A DNA stretch of 64,000 nt from Dreissena polymorpha (lineage: Eukaryota > Mollusca > Bivalvia > Myida > Dreissenidae), in assembly GCF_020536995.1 (NCBI RefSeq), contig NC_068357.1, forward strand, positions 71,098,968 to 71,162,967, read 5' to 3'. The first letter of the stretch is position 1, and every line of letters begins with the position of its first letter. Shown here one piece after another: positions 49,713 through 61,996 of the stretch. The position numbers were made by a program, and so were the translations under genes. The notes under the pieces were generated by a model that was not told the DNA's origin, ran no database searches, and saw only the letters and a program-made list of their open reading frames with translations.

Positions 49713-50667
49713 TCACCCCTTGTACGTCGATAATCCAAACTGAGAAGGATAATTCAAACTGAAGAAACACATGGCGACAGAAATAAAGACTTCAGTCATT
49801 TATTTCTAAGAACACATTTATTTATGTTTAGTTGTGACATGATAAACGTTTCTTTTTTATAAAATGTTATTTGCCGGATACAATGCGCTAATAAACCCAT
49901 AACAATTAAAAACAATTACGTCAAAATAAAATGAATATGTTTGAAAATCTTGACAAAGTAAATGAAATTGTCGAAAGGTTAAGGCCAAAAACAATTGTAA
50001 TCGAAGGTTTTTAATGTTTTAATGCTTGGACTTAAATGTATTTACCTTTCATAAATGTATGTAAAGAAGAGTATTGGCGTAAATGCTCGAAAACGCGATA
50101 TATTCGTATTTGTTTGGGACAAAAATATACAAATTGGATAATGACCTAACTAGTGTATGGATAATTCCAGACTAACATCAAGAAGTCGATGGATAATGAC
50201 CAAACTGCCAGATGTCTTTATGTCAGTTTGGAGTTATCCATAAAGTTTAATACCCGTCCTGCAAACACATGATTTTAACACAGAAACACACTAGGTGTTA
50301 AAAGGAAAATTTTAAAGGACATTCCTGATATAATTTGGCATATCTCTGTTACAGTTTCGTTCGCTCTTTTTGTCAATTAACGTGTCAATAATTCAACACA
50401 TAGGTCGCATTTCATGTAAATTTGCATTTTCAAAGACAAAATTATCGTTTTTTTGCTAGAAAACTGTTAAATCATTGCAAAATTCAAAATGCCTGTGTGT
50501 GTCAGACATTCACTATCACATATGTAGAACAATTACGTCATTGTAGTTACTAAATTAGCAGAAATGATAAAAAAGTCATCTACCTTTCAGTTTCAGTTTC
50601 GGCCAACATTTTTTTCTTCAGTTTGAATTATCCAACTGAGTTTGGATTATCGACGTACAGGGGGTGA
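49713..50667. mobile_element. 955-bp terminal-inverted-repeat DNA element, non-autonomous
   Basis: The left end TCACCCCTTGTACGTCGATA, then ATCCAAACT and GGATAATTCAAACTGAAGAA, is mirrored at the right end over about 55 bp. Subterminal and internal copies of GGATAAT...CAAACT occur near 50130-50250. No transposase frame inside. I do not see a clear target duplication. Superfamily not assigned. Confidence 0.7.
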
Positions 50668-51805
50668 AAATGAAAAACCGAATAAAATACGCATGTTTAG
50701 CTGTGCTTTGTAAATTAGTGATGTGTTACTATAAACTGTTTCAAAACACGTGCGGACGTATTGCTTTCCTGTGTGCACTAATCGCTTTTATATGCTCAGG
50801 TATTGCTTTCACGTGCGCACATAATAGTAAAAACGTGGGCATGTATTCACGCTTGCGAGCGCACGTAATATTTTACCTATATATTTTAGTACACAATAAA
50901 CAAATTAAACAATGTTTAAAGAGAGTGTGGAAAAGTATATTATTGATAAATTGAATAACTGTGTTGAGCATTTAACTACTATAGCAATACGGCTATAAAA
51001 ACAATACATTAATAAGTAGTTCATGATGTTGGAGGAATTAATTACATTTCGCATGTTGGTTGATATTGTATGGTAAACAACACATTAAATGTAATCATTG
51101 TCACTGTGCAGCTGAACTTGTTATTTCTATCTACTTTAGGACACTTGTGTAGTAAGTTAATTATACCAAAAATTAAAATTCATATAAATATACTGTAATT
51201 AATAGTTTTTATTTATATAAGATGATTGTCTATTTTAAGATATCGGTTGCCATATGTCGATATGGACCATGGATGGAGTGACAAAAAATATTCAACATAT
51301 CAGACAGGCCTTCTCTTGACCACCACAGCTTATAACAGCGAATGTCTAAAAGAGTCCGATAACAGTCATAAACATGCCAATGAACTCCGAAGAGATGTGT
51401 AGCCCAGAAAACATCTTTTTCCTGGACATGATTTTAGATGTTGTGGTAAGCAAGCTTTGAAAGACTGAATTGCTCCCAAAGCTTACTTCGTGAGGTGTCT
51501 CAGCATATTTTATTCGCAGTACTTACTTTATATTCTCTGTTTGTTTACACATGCTCATCTTTATCATAATCATATATTTTATATAAAAACATATTTTAAT
51601 ATATACGATTATGCAAATCATCTGTGAAACTAGCAAACCATTTAAAATCAGACATATTATTCAAGTCATTTAAATTCAAAATGAGTTGTTTTGCCTAATT
51701 TACTATCAAATAACAATTTTTGTGTAAAAAATATACACTATTTCTTAATGTAAAAATTGATTTGATTGGTTGTCAGTGTTAATGTTGTGTGAAATGTGTT
51801 TTTAC
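50668..51805. other. AT-rich stretch
   Basis: No gene supported. A 33-codon plus-strand frame near 51300-51405 follows an AG but has no family resemblance. 51798-51805 is the left target duplication of the hAT element. Confidence 0.35.
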
Positions 51806-52767
51806 TAGGGCTGCAACGGATATCCGAAATATCCGAGATTCGCGGATCCAAACGAGGATTCGCGGATCTAACCGTGATTGGTAAAATCGTTTTCGAATCC
51901 GGATCTTATTTGAGTTTAACCTTTCCTTTGCGGTAATTGTTTCTTTCGCCCTAATACTTTTCGTTAAATTGTTTCTTTCTGTTTGAAAGGCTGACTGGTA
52001 CGTAGTTTGTAACGATTATCGTTACTTTTTCGACAAAAATATGGTACTACACAGTCTACTTTCGTTTTCGATGGTGCAAAATGGAGCAGAAGAAAATTCA
52101 CGATGCACCTAAACAATTAAAATCCTCGGTGTGGAAGCATTTCGGGTTTTATCAGCATACTAATTCAACAGAACTTGACAGAGCAAACGCTATTTGCAAA
52201 GTATGTAAGGTTCCCCCTGAATTTTGATGCAAGAATTGGTTGTTCATTGAAAAATCCTAAAGATACAGGAACTTTGTATAATGTATTATATTAAGTATTA
52301 TGTTATGATAAGAACTAAGTGTTTTTGAAATTCAAAAACTTGTTGTTTTTTTTATAGATTTTTTGAGATACAGGAACTTTTTTTTTTTCAGTATTTTTAT
52401 TTTTTGAGGTACTTTAAGACACATGTAACTTGACAAGACTTTTGATTTGTGAAGCAACTTTACTCTAGTCATATTGCAGATTTTTTGTTTATTTAAAAAG
52501 TTTTTGAGGGTCCTTAAACTGTAACTTGATTATTGTTCTCTGTTTGGAGTAAAAAAGTTTATAATAATAATAAAAGTTAATTACTTTTTTTCATAAGAAA
52601 TATATAAGTTCTGGCGTTTCAAAACATAATTTTGGTTATAGCAATATAAATTATAATTTATTTTGCATATTTATACTTTTAAATAAGAATTCGAACCGAT
52701 ATTCGATATCCGGGCCTTTGGATTCGAATTCGGATCCGATTGAAATTTTGGATTCGCTGCAGCACTA
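51806..52767 (+). mobile_element. hAT-superfamily DNA transposon, internally deleted
   Basis: Ends TAGGGCTGCAACGGAT and the complementary ATTCGCTGCAGCACTA, the hAT terminus style. Flanked by an 8-bp target duplication, GTTTTTAC (51798-51805) and GTATTTAC (52768-52775), with one mismatch. Subterminal regions are full of GGATCC/ATTCG/GATATCC motifs. At 962 bp it is too short for a transposase and keeps only the start of one. Confidence 0.85.
52081..52227 (+). pseudogene. BED zinc-finger N-terminus of the hAT transposase
   Basis: ATG then 48 codons: basic lead, SSVWKHFGF, then AICKVCK and a stop. W-K-H-F followed by C-x2-C is the first half of a BED-type zinc finger, the DNA-binding module at the front of many hAT transposases; the H-x-H half and the catalytic RNase H-like domain are gone. 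The element can only move if a full-length relative supplies transposase. Confidence 0.7.
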
Positions 52768-52792
52768 GTATTTACGTATTATGTTAAATATC

Positions 52793-53524
52793 AGAACAGA
52801 ACAGAATAGTTTATTTGACTTAAGCATATACAGCTCATCGTCGTTAACATACATATACAATAACAGCATGCGTTATAGTTAAATACAAAATATACATCAT
52901 TCGAAGGAATATCGATTCAAAAAGAATGAAATACAACATGTTTAAGTGAGAATGTCACATGAAAGAGGTTAATACTGGGTGACCACATACTGTAAAAACG
53001 TTGTTTAATGCTTGCAACACATATTACATTATTATACGCTTAGTGGCTTTATGAAAGATATATAACATATAGCAAGTTTCAAGTTTTTTTTGTTGGAAAA
53101 ATCGGCAAAACGCAATTGACCATTGACAAACAAGTAAACACAGTATAGTCAAAGTGCATCTATGAATTACAAATACAATCAAGAAAATAAAATATTCTAC
53201 AATGAAACATGTTCACATATATAAGACATTTTCTCGCATTTCAAAGCCTTTTAAACAAAACATGGCTAATTTTCTAAACACATTTTTATTTGAACTATTA
53301 AGTAATTCGATAAACTTAAACATATTTGGGCGACATCTGTAATACTTTGGAATTAATGTTTTCCTAACATCGGCATAGTAAGGACATGTAAGAACAAAGT
53401 GATATTCATCCTCAATATCATTAAGGTTGCATAAAACACATTTACGTTGATCTCTGTTGTTTTGCCTGCATACGATTTAATTCTGTATCTTGTTCTTTTC
53501 AGGTAGGAGCTGAAAGTATTTTTA
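52793..53524 (-). mobile_element. LINE 3' part with the end of ORF2 (CR1/L2-like)
   Basis: On the minus strand an 80-codon frame (53452 to 53213) reads RDQRKCVLCNLNDIEDEYHF, then VLTCPYYADVRKTLIPKYY, and RKLAMFCLKGFEMRENV, then a stop. This Cys-rich C-terminal tail is typical of many LINE ORF2 proteins in molluscs. A frame change just upstream (about 53455) joins it to KRTRYRIKSYAG. The 3' UTR ends AATAAACTATTCTGTTCTG, shared with 22865-23033. It sits 26 bp from the hAT element. Confidence 0.7.
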
Positions 53525-53559
53525 AGACTCATTTACTGATGCATTCGGTGCACATTTAT

Positions 53560-53665
53560 TTAAGTATATATTTGGTAGGCAAGACAGACGTATCCCGCGT
53601 GGGACTCAAACAGTAGACCTTCGGCTAAAAAGGCTGACGTACTAACCACTTCTCTTAGGCTACGA
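53560..53665 (-). mobile_element. tRNA-like SINE fragment
   Basis: On the minus strand, GTGGTTAGTACGTCAGCC (A-box-like) and CTGTTTGAGTCCCACG (B-box-like) at the right spacing for a tRNA head. Body not recognised. Confidence 0.4.
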
Positions 53666-54587
53666 ATACAAACAATGACAACACTAAAATCTTGTAAGTA
53701 TTTCTAGGTAAAACAAACAAAATGCACCCAGTTCAAGGGAATATTTTGTATTTTATGAGATAAGACCATATAAAACCTGTATTCGTTATTAATGCCAAAT
53801 GATAATGCTAAAGGGCACTAACAACACAGATAATAACAAATAAAGTCACTGCCGCAAATGACACCACGTATTTCAAGGCATTCAAAAGAGAAAATGTGTA
53901 AGCTTTTGTGATTAGATTGTCATTATTTTTGTTTTTATGGTTCATGGCGTGTCAACATTGGTCTTGTAAACACCATAGTAGCCACGTTAATTGCCCAATC
54001 TTAATCAAACTTAGTCAGAACATTTCTCACAATGATATTATTATAAAGCGAGATTGAAACTGAGTCACAAACGGTAAAAAAGTATGTCATTAGTTATATC
54101 AAACAATAAAACTCGAGAAACTCTATCAGCAGATAAAATCTTGTTCATATTTACTACGGTATGCAAAGTATTATGGGTTGTAACTGGTTTGAGGGCTAGC
54201 CGAACCTCGCACTTACACCAGAATAAATGACGAACCAACATGCCAAAACTTGACTCGTGAATCGAATACTCTACAAATGATTTTACTTTACTAGTGTCGG
54301 AAGTATCGACATTTTACTTAAAGGACTACATGTTAGGTTTAAATGCTTAAAGTTATGAGTATACAACTAAATATTGCCCATCTATAAAAGATATTAAATA
54401 TCAATAAAGCCATGTATCTAAAATATGTTAAATAAACTAAGTGTATGAAAGATTGTTAATAAAGCTCTATTGCTACAGACTTTGAAAATTGAATGATGCC
54501 TATTGTATATATGTACGGGAATACGTTCAACTGCATCCAATTGGCACAAATAAAACTGTTGAAGTACATGCGTTCATATTTCGGTAG
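53666..54587. other. Non-coding stretch with one dispersed-repeat fragment
   Basis: At about 53960-54030, GTAGCCACGTTAATTGCCCA and CTTAATCAAACTTAGTCAGA recall a repeat widespread in bivalves (recall only). Otherwise nothing. Confidence 0.35.
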
Positions 54588-55705
54588 GGGGTTGACCAGA
54601 GACCGGCTCTATTCCTTGGATCACTTCTTCTCCTCCAATATCCTATGGCATAGTGCAATCATTGTTGCACTTCTTGCCTCTCCTACGTACTTAATCAGCT
54701 CGGAAGGGACATTGTCCATTCCCGGACATCTTCCGACTCCAGACAGCGCACTGCATCCACCACCTCTGCCTTTAGAATAGATGGACTTTCGTCGTCGGCT
54801 TTTGGTCCGGGATTGTTCTGAAGGAGACTGGGGTCTGATCAAAGCGGGTATTTATAAAGGTCGCTGAGGTTTTCGGTCCACCTGCTCAGGACTACGGGAC
54901 TTTCGGGCAATAAGTTCCAGTCAGGGTCTGCGATACCACTGGTCTTGGGCTTACTTGTCTTTGTCAGTGTCTTGCGGATGCTGAATGCCTTCTTACTTTT
55001 TTCTATGATTATTATGTTGTCTACGTTGTCTTATTGCTCCTTAATCCACTTCTCCTTTGCCTCTCCCATCTTCATCCTCCCTTGATGTTCGCTTTCTTGA
55101 ATTCTTTCCTAGAGTCCTATAACGTTTTCGTCATATGGCAGCAGGACTTCATTGCTGTTGTTGGTGATGGTGTCAGTCTTATTGTTTACAATGCTCAGGG
55201 CTGCAAACTGGCTTGAACACGTATCTGTGCTTGACATGCCTCTGCGATTGCTCTATATTGTAGTCTCTCCAAGTCAAATCTAATGCAGGATACTTGGTGA
55301 TTCCGTTGTTTTTTTAGCTTCAGTTTGATGGTGGTGAACACTCAGCCATGGTCGCTGCAGATGCCTGCACCAGGAAATGTTCTTGTGTTCGCCTTGTTGA
55401 TGCTAGACTTGAACCGTTGCGGCTCCAGTTTGGAGCATGTCAGATTGCTGTAATGGACTGTTTGTGTGGATGTTGCGTGATGGCCAGGGTGAGTTGTTGG
55501 TTTCTAGGCAACTAAAGAAGTCTCAGTATTCTTTTGTTGGTCTCGACTATGCAAATTATATCGATTTTCCCTGACCAGTCTCGGTAGGCATCCGGCCCAA
55601 CGGTGGCGTTCCAGTCGCTTCGGATGATGATGATGACGTCTTTCTTTGGAACCTTGGCTATAGATGGCACAAGCAGTGAACATCTCTCCAACAGAGTCAA
55701 TTAAA
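54588..55705 (-). pseudogene. RTE-like LINE: endonuclease to RT start, inverted
   Basis: Minus strand from 55705 downward: SIAKVPKKDVIIIIRSDWNA and TVGPDAYRDWSGK (endonuclease with the DWN..VG motif), then SSINKANTRTFPGAGICSDH and TIKLKLKK (end of the endonuclease), CIRFDLERLQYR (linker), and SGVGRCPGMDNVPSELIKYV then GEARSATMIALCHRILEEKK (start of the RT). Spread over several frames with multiple stops. This resembles the RTE-type LINEs often mislabelled craniofacial development protein 2 in invertebrate annotations. Confidence 0.75.
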
Positions 55706-55720
55706 GAACAGAAGCATACG

Positions 55721-56350
55721 GGATGGAGGTCAGCATTGAGATATCGAAGCTCATTGTAAACATCACGAACAACTCCAGCCCAGACATCACCATGAACGGA
55801 AAGAAACCCTTTCCAAGGTCGACACCAATACCATTGAGGTCCCAGACTAAACAGGTCATTGACAAGAAGCTCTGTCAGCTTCCCTATCACGCACAGGCTC
55901 TACAAATCCATCATAGTGCCAATCCTAGTGTACGGCTGCGATATCTGACCACTTCAAGCGGACACAAAACGCAGGATAAGAGTCTTGGAATACAAGTCCT
56001 CCGAAGAATTTCATACACAGAGCAAAAGACCAACGAGAACGTCCGGAAATGACAACAGCACGTGTTGGTCCACAAGAACCCCTCCTGGCGACCATCAAAC
56101 AACGAAATATGGCTTGGGTTGGACATGTCACCAGGCAAGACTCCAGGGCACACTGAAGGGGGATCGCCGTGGAGGCCGCCAGAAAAAAAGGTTGGAATGG
56201 ACAATGTGTAAGAGGTGACGTCGCTACTCATAGCAGCCCACAACAGAACCACCACAGACCTGACTGGCGGAGGATCTCTTTGTCGTCGTCCGTCATTCCC
56301 CACCCCCCTCCCAACGGCAAGATCGGTCGAGGGGATGATGATGATGAGGA
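55721..56350 (+). pseudogene. RTE-like LINE: RT C-terminal region and 3' end
   Basis: Plus strand: MEVSIEISKLIVNITNNSS then DITMNGKK (thumb region just after the missing catalytic motif), VLRRISYTEQKTNENVRK, VGPQEPLLATIKQRNMAWVG then HVTRQDS, and QGTLKGDRRGGRQKKR. All are standard landmarks of the RTE C-terminus, here in three frames with stops (for example after NVRK and after HVTRQDSRAH). The RT core including YADD is absent, lost between the two halves. Confidence 0.8.
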
Positions 56351-56818
56351 TTTATTTTAGCAAAAATGTAACTCCATGATTTCTTTTTAACAATTTTTGT
56401 GATCGCTTTAGAAATATACATTTTAATCAAATCATGACGAAACTTGATATCTCGGCCGAGTTCAAAAATGGTTGCGGTCCGTTGAAAAATATGACCACCA
56501 AATAGTGGGGCAGATTTCCTTATGTGGATAGACTAACATTTACTTTTTTCCATTTTGTCTCTGAAAATTGCTCAAAGCATTTTTTCAATGTTTTATTGAT
56601 TATTTGTTTTATTTCTGCTCAGTTCAAGAATGTTTCCACTCTGTACCGAACATTTGTTAGAATGAAAAACTCGTAAATATCTTAAGAATATTTTTTATGC
56701 CAATCATAACACTTGCTTTGATTTTTGTGTTATCTCACATATGTGTATGCTTCCCCCTTTCGGAGATCCCATTTATGATTTCAGATATAATAAAATGTGT
56801 TATTCCACACCTTTTTTC

Positions 56819-57007
56819 ATTGCATTATGAACCATTTCCGTGACGGGTCATACTTTTTACATTGCATTGTGAACCAGTTCCGTTACGGTCATACTCCTTA
56901 CAATGCAATATGAAAGAGTTCCGTTACGGTCATACTCCTTACAATGCAATATGAAAGAGTTCCTTTACGGTCATACGCCTTACAATGCATTATCAATATG
57001 AACCAGT
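56819..57007 (+). repeat. Tandem repeat, about 41-bp unit, about 4.5 copies
   Basis: Units such as CATACTCCTTACAATGCAAT followed by ATGAAAGAGTTCCGTTACGG, with ACCAGTTCCG variants. Confidence 0.8.
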
Positions 57008-58600
57008 TCAAATACATTCACCGCGGCTGTCCTACAGATATTTTCCTCAATCAGTATAATAGCTGCGGTGATTATCATCGTGTTTGTCGAATATCAAATA
57101 AATGGTGCAGCATCAGTTGTGACTTCTGTCGGTGTTCCGTCAGTTCTTTGCTAGCACAGTCTTTGTGTTGCCGCGTCTGCATTAACAGAGCCGGCGGGTT
57201 TGCTCGCTCTCGTTATGAAACCTTTCCAATCAGATTTGGCAAATGTTTGAATTGGACAATGACTGTTTTTATAAAGTATGATGGTTGTTTCAATGGCAGC
57301 GATGAAATCGCTTGCATTAAACTTTGTGATTTTTCAAGGGTTGACTTTGGTTTATTAGCCTTGTCATTTGCATAAATGATACCCACATGAAAATATCCAT
57401 TATTTGATGACATTTATTTTCTTGTTTAAGTCAATCATAGCAGGTTAGCCATGATTTCGCATCTTCAATGCCTTACATTTTGCTGTGCAGTTATTTTATT
57501 TCATAAATCACTAACGATTGAGACTGAGTTTTTTAACATAAGGCATAACAGGGTCATGTTGTAATGGCATCATCCTCATCTAACACTTGCTTTTGCACCC
57601 TTGGTTTTCTCTGCATTCCACGAGACGGTAAAATATATCATTTTAGTTAACCACCAATATAATGTTATGGTATTGCACAATTTAACAAGAGATTTTGAAA
57701 TATATTAATGCCTGGAGGAAGCTAGTTGGCGGCCCAGACGGGACCACAGGCAAAGATGAGATTTGAGAGATGATGACTTTCAATGTTAGCTCGCCCCTAA
57801 ATTAATAAATATGTAAGGAATTAAAATCTATATATTGTTTCATGCACTGACTGAAACTGTTTTTAAACGTCCTTTTCTCACATAATTCTTGTTTGATGCA
57901 TGAACGTATTTAATGATGGAAATACCGTTATGTATCCATGTTGTCAAATGTTCATTTAGAGTTATATCAATATTTAATATATGCTTAAGGGATTGTCATC
58001 ATGTCAACATGGTTCTGAACAGGACTAAACGCTGACCACTGTACCTACACAATTCAATTGTGTAAGCCCCAGTGACCTTGAGCTATGACATGACTCAAAA
58101 ATGACAGGCATCTTCCTCTGCTTCCTTGAAACCATCCAACCAATTTCCGTTGTTGTTGGCCAACGCGTTCTCTTTATATCTATTAGTGACGTCTATTATG
58201 GTCTTCAGACCGATAGATCAGATTGATTGACAGTTGCTAATTTATACATCACCTGTTAATGACTTAATGTGGTAATCAGGCTCTTTTGCTTCCATTACAA
58301 AAACCTAATAACAGGTAACAACCAAGCTGGCCCATTTGGTCAATGTCAAATTTGAGAAAAGTGGGTTCAATACCCAGGTCAAAATTTCATATCTTATTAC
58401 AGCTGCTGACGGTACCATAATAAATACAATAATTATTGAACTCAGTCTCCAGATATTGTTATATCACATTTGAAAGACTTCTTATGGGATATTTGTATCT
58501 GTAGTAATGGTACTCATCATGATTGATAGGTTCTTTCCTCTCTTGGACATTACTTTTAGTCTTGTTTAGAAGGGACTTCCTTTACACTAACCATTCCATA
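57008..58600. other. Non-coding stretch with a GC-richer patch
   Basis: 57030-57240 is less AT-rich and open on the plus strand (frame starts within the tandem repeat), but the peptide is unrecognised. 58060-58380 has TGACC-containing pieces resembling old dispersed repeats. Confidence 0.3.
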
Positions 58601-58603
58601 CAA

Positions 58604-58690
58604 TCAGAAAGTGGCGTACCTGATTAGCATATTCTGGGATGATACTTCACGCAAATGCATCAAGCTCAGTTTTCCAGGAGCAAACTGATA
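58604..58690. mobile_element. TA-flanked palindromic MITE, old relic
   Basis: GTACCTGATTAGCATATTCT then TGGGATGATACTTCACGCAA and ATGCATCAAGCTCAGTTTTC recall the right-hand half of the family, badly eroded. Confidence 0.35.
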
Positions 58691-61600
58691 CATAATAGGG
58701 CAGAACTTGCATTGCCTTTTATGCACTTTTTCTAGTATTTGTTTTTGCTGTTGAATGTAGCTGTTAAAATGTCTCTGAAAAAGCCTGCACAAAAAGCAAA
58801 ATGAAAAACTGCAGATTCCTGACAATTCTTTATTGAATAAACCCAAGATTAACAAAGACAACATAATACCAGAAAATATTCACTGCAAAGGTAACTAAGT
58901 GTTGTTGTTATCACTTTGAATCTAAACCCTGCCTTGGTGATAAAAAATGAAATTCATTTAATGAACTACGATCCTCAAAATACAATAGAAGGTGACACCT
59001 CAACATAACATTTGTCATACGAGTTGGTACAGAAAATTATCACTTATTGTGTTTTATCATCCTACATATGTATCCCTGTTGTTGCTGCAAAAATGTGAAC
59101 TCAATATGAAAACTAAAGATATGATGAACTTCAAAATATAGCCCTTGATAAGGAAAAAATGAAAAAAAAGTGTTTACTACTACCCAGTGCTACTACTATA
59201 AGTAGTGGTCTAATATGAAAAGAAAAAGATTATTACAGAAAAAAGACATACCATAAGAAACTTACAACAAAAATTGTTTTCCTTTTATCTTTGACTTGTT
59301 ATGTAGATTAAATAAAGCTTCATAACCCTTAAAATTAACAATGTGGACTTAAACAAACATTAATACATTTGTACTTAAATTTACATACATGTATACTCAT
59401 TCAAATAACTAAATAAAAATGTTTTGCATCACGACCGAAGTTTGTATCAATTTGTTTATTATTTTGAAAGCTGACGGCTTTAAAAAAATTCACACATCTG
59501 AACATTAATTATTGAATCTAATAATTGAATTTAATACATCTTTAATACAAGCTATTATAAAAGTAGTAATTGAAAGCAAAATACTTAAGATGTTTAAATA
59601 ACATTTGTTTGTTTGGTATTGTTTCTATTGTTTTAAAGACACAGAAATGTACCTAGATGAACAATACAATGTTATTAATGTTTAAATTCATCAAGTCGAT
59701 TTAACATGCACATATTTTGTCATTTACAGCTAAAATTACATGGAAGTGTACGACTTGGCCAATTATAGAACAATTGATTTCACTGTGCTAAAATTTGGAT
59801 AAACATCAAGAATTGCATTGAAGACAAGATTTGGATGTAATTGATGGATAATATAACATTGAGCAAGTTTATGTGTTCTGTGTTTATAAAAATAATTAAA
59901 ATGTTAGCCCATTTAAATGTATTTGAACATGACAACCTGTGTCATTTTTCATAAACTAACTATTCCTACTGATAACAGAAAAAACAAAATGAAATTACAT
60001 TTCTGTTTTGATAACGTTTTTATAAACTATTTTAAATGTATATTGGCTATGAACCGTATAAAAGGTTGTAAAACTTCTTGAAACAGCTAAAATAGAACAT
60101 CAATGCCTCAAGAAATTCAACCAACACCTTTCCAAATGGAAAGTGAGTTTGTACACATTGCCTGATCAAGAGTGGGTGGGGCTATGGCTGTGTCAGTCAA
60201 ACAGTCAATATTATCGTCCAAAGTTCTTGCAACACAACAGCGTCCTTAAATTATATGCTTTAAACTCAGCAAGTCCCATTATCCAGGATAGTATATGAAA
60301 CAAGTCATGAAACGGAGATCTTCGTGCGAAATAACACAAATTTCATAGTGTTTTCACAAAAAGCAATTTTGATTACAATATAATTCAACAGCTAATACAT
60401 CTACAATATATTTTTAAGTTTTTTTTTTCATTTTATAATTTTTTTAAATATTTTTTTTTAATGTTTTTATCAATGACAATACATAAGCTGCATGTAGCTA
60501 TGTGACATAATATACTGAATAGATGAATGCAATGACAAGATCTGTCACCTTATCCTGGCACAATATCCAGTTGTTAGGCGTATGACATAAGCCTAATTAT
60601 GCAGCAATTTGGTATTGAACAAACTTCCCGCCTTTGTTTTATTCTATCACCTATAAAGAAAGCCTATACACGATTATGATTACTTTTATTTACAATGATA
60701 ACACACTCCGAAACACAAAATTAAAAAATCCAACAACTTCTATAATAAAAAACATATATTTTCTTAAAGATCCACAAAAAATCATACACCATGACTTTAA
60801 TTATTTCAAACACATACCCTAATAAAAAAGTATATTAAAGAAAATATACATTACAATTGGTATTATTATACCGTCATCCTTTGATTGTTCGAACAATTTA
60901 TAATAACTTGCGTGTTTTCGCATTATTTCCATTTTTCCTATAAAGAAGAAAAAAATCTGCATCTCCATCATTAAACGAAAGCAACCTGAAAGTCAATCTA
61001 TAGCATGAGCATAATTGTTCAAACGTAAATTTTAAATGTTTGAGTAATGTAAATGTCTTTATATAACAAATATAACACACATAATACATAAATGTAATCC
61101 GTCTCTTTAGCTCCACTTCACTTTTACAGAAATGTATTTAAAAAAGAACATAAATGTACATTAAAAATAATTACACACATTTAGTACAAAAACACAGTTC
61201 CTGCATGTTATAGTAATGAATTTAATATTTAAATTAAATATTTATTACTTGATTAAGTATCTTTTAGTCATGAGCATTCATTTAAGGAGAAAATGAGACT
61301 TGTTTTACATCAAGTTTATTTTAAAGACAAATCTAAAACTTTTAAAAAGTACTCTTCTAAAGAAAAGATTTATGGCACAATCAAAAATCTCATCACATGT
61401 CTAAAAAATATATAGCTATGTACAATATGTCTTACTGCTTGTGTATTTTGCTGCTTCTTTATGTGTCAAATAGTAGACATTACATGTAGAAAATATACTT
61501 AATATTTAAGATTTTAAAAATGTTTTTTTTCTTATTTCATAAAATTGTGATTTCAAACTTATTTTATCATTTCTTGCAATGTACCATATTTTTATAACAA

Positions 61601-61750
61601 ATTGTCTTCTTTGTTTGCTTCATTCACAAAGTAACTGAATATTTAATTCAAGAAATACAGCAAATGAACCAAATAATCAAGTAATAAACTCCAATACTGT
61701 AAAGTGAACAATGCAAAATTACCAGGAATATAGTGCAAAAAATAAACAAA
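58691..61750. other. Very AT-rich stretch
   Basis: No gene recognised. Low-complexity A/T runs around 60410-60470. Confidence 0.4.
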
Positions 61751-61996
61751 TTAACCTTTTCCCCCATAAGAAGCAAAGTGAAAATGGCTTTTGCAACCAG
61801 CATAAAACCAGAACATGCAGCCTGCAAGTAACTCACAGTCTGTTCAGGTTTTATGCTGTTTGCTGCTCATCAGTAACTAAGGATTTAAAATGAAGCCTTT
61901 AAAACTTGAATTTAGTAAGAAAAGTCTCTAATTAAACGTAACTTCCTAAAGAACTACAAATGCGTCAAAATACAAATATAAGTGATAAAGGGTTAA
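61751..61996. mobile_element. Second TTAA-flanked MITE family
   Basis: TTAACCTTTTCCCCCATAAG at the left and AGTGATAAAGGGTTAA at the right form short imperfect inverted ends with TTAA duplication. The middle, with GGTTTTATGCTGTTTGCTGC and GAAGCCTTTAAAACTTGAA, I recall as a repeated sequence in bivalves (not checked). Confidence 0.6.

Larger units (their letters stand above)
54588..56350 (+). mobile_element. RTE-like LINE with inverted 5' part (twin-priming product)
   Basis: The 3' part is on the plus strand (55721-56350) and ends in a short (GAT)n tail. The 5' part is on the minus strand immediately to its left (54588-55705). Left to right, the order is RT start (reversed), linker, endonuclease (reversed), then RT end (forward). 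That is exactly the layout left by twin-primed 5' inversion of a LINE. Confidence 0.8.

Noticed and set aside
56944-57375. 143-codon plus-strand frame, Cys-rich
   Set aside because: It starts inside a 41-bp tandem repeat, has no recognised domain and no splice or promoter support; left as unexplained GC-richer sequence.
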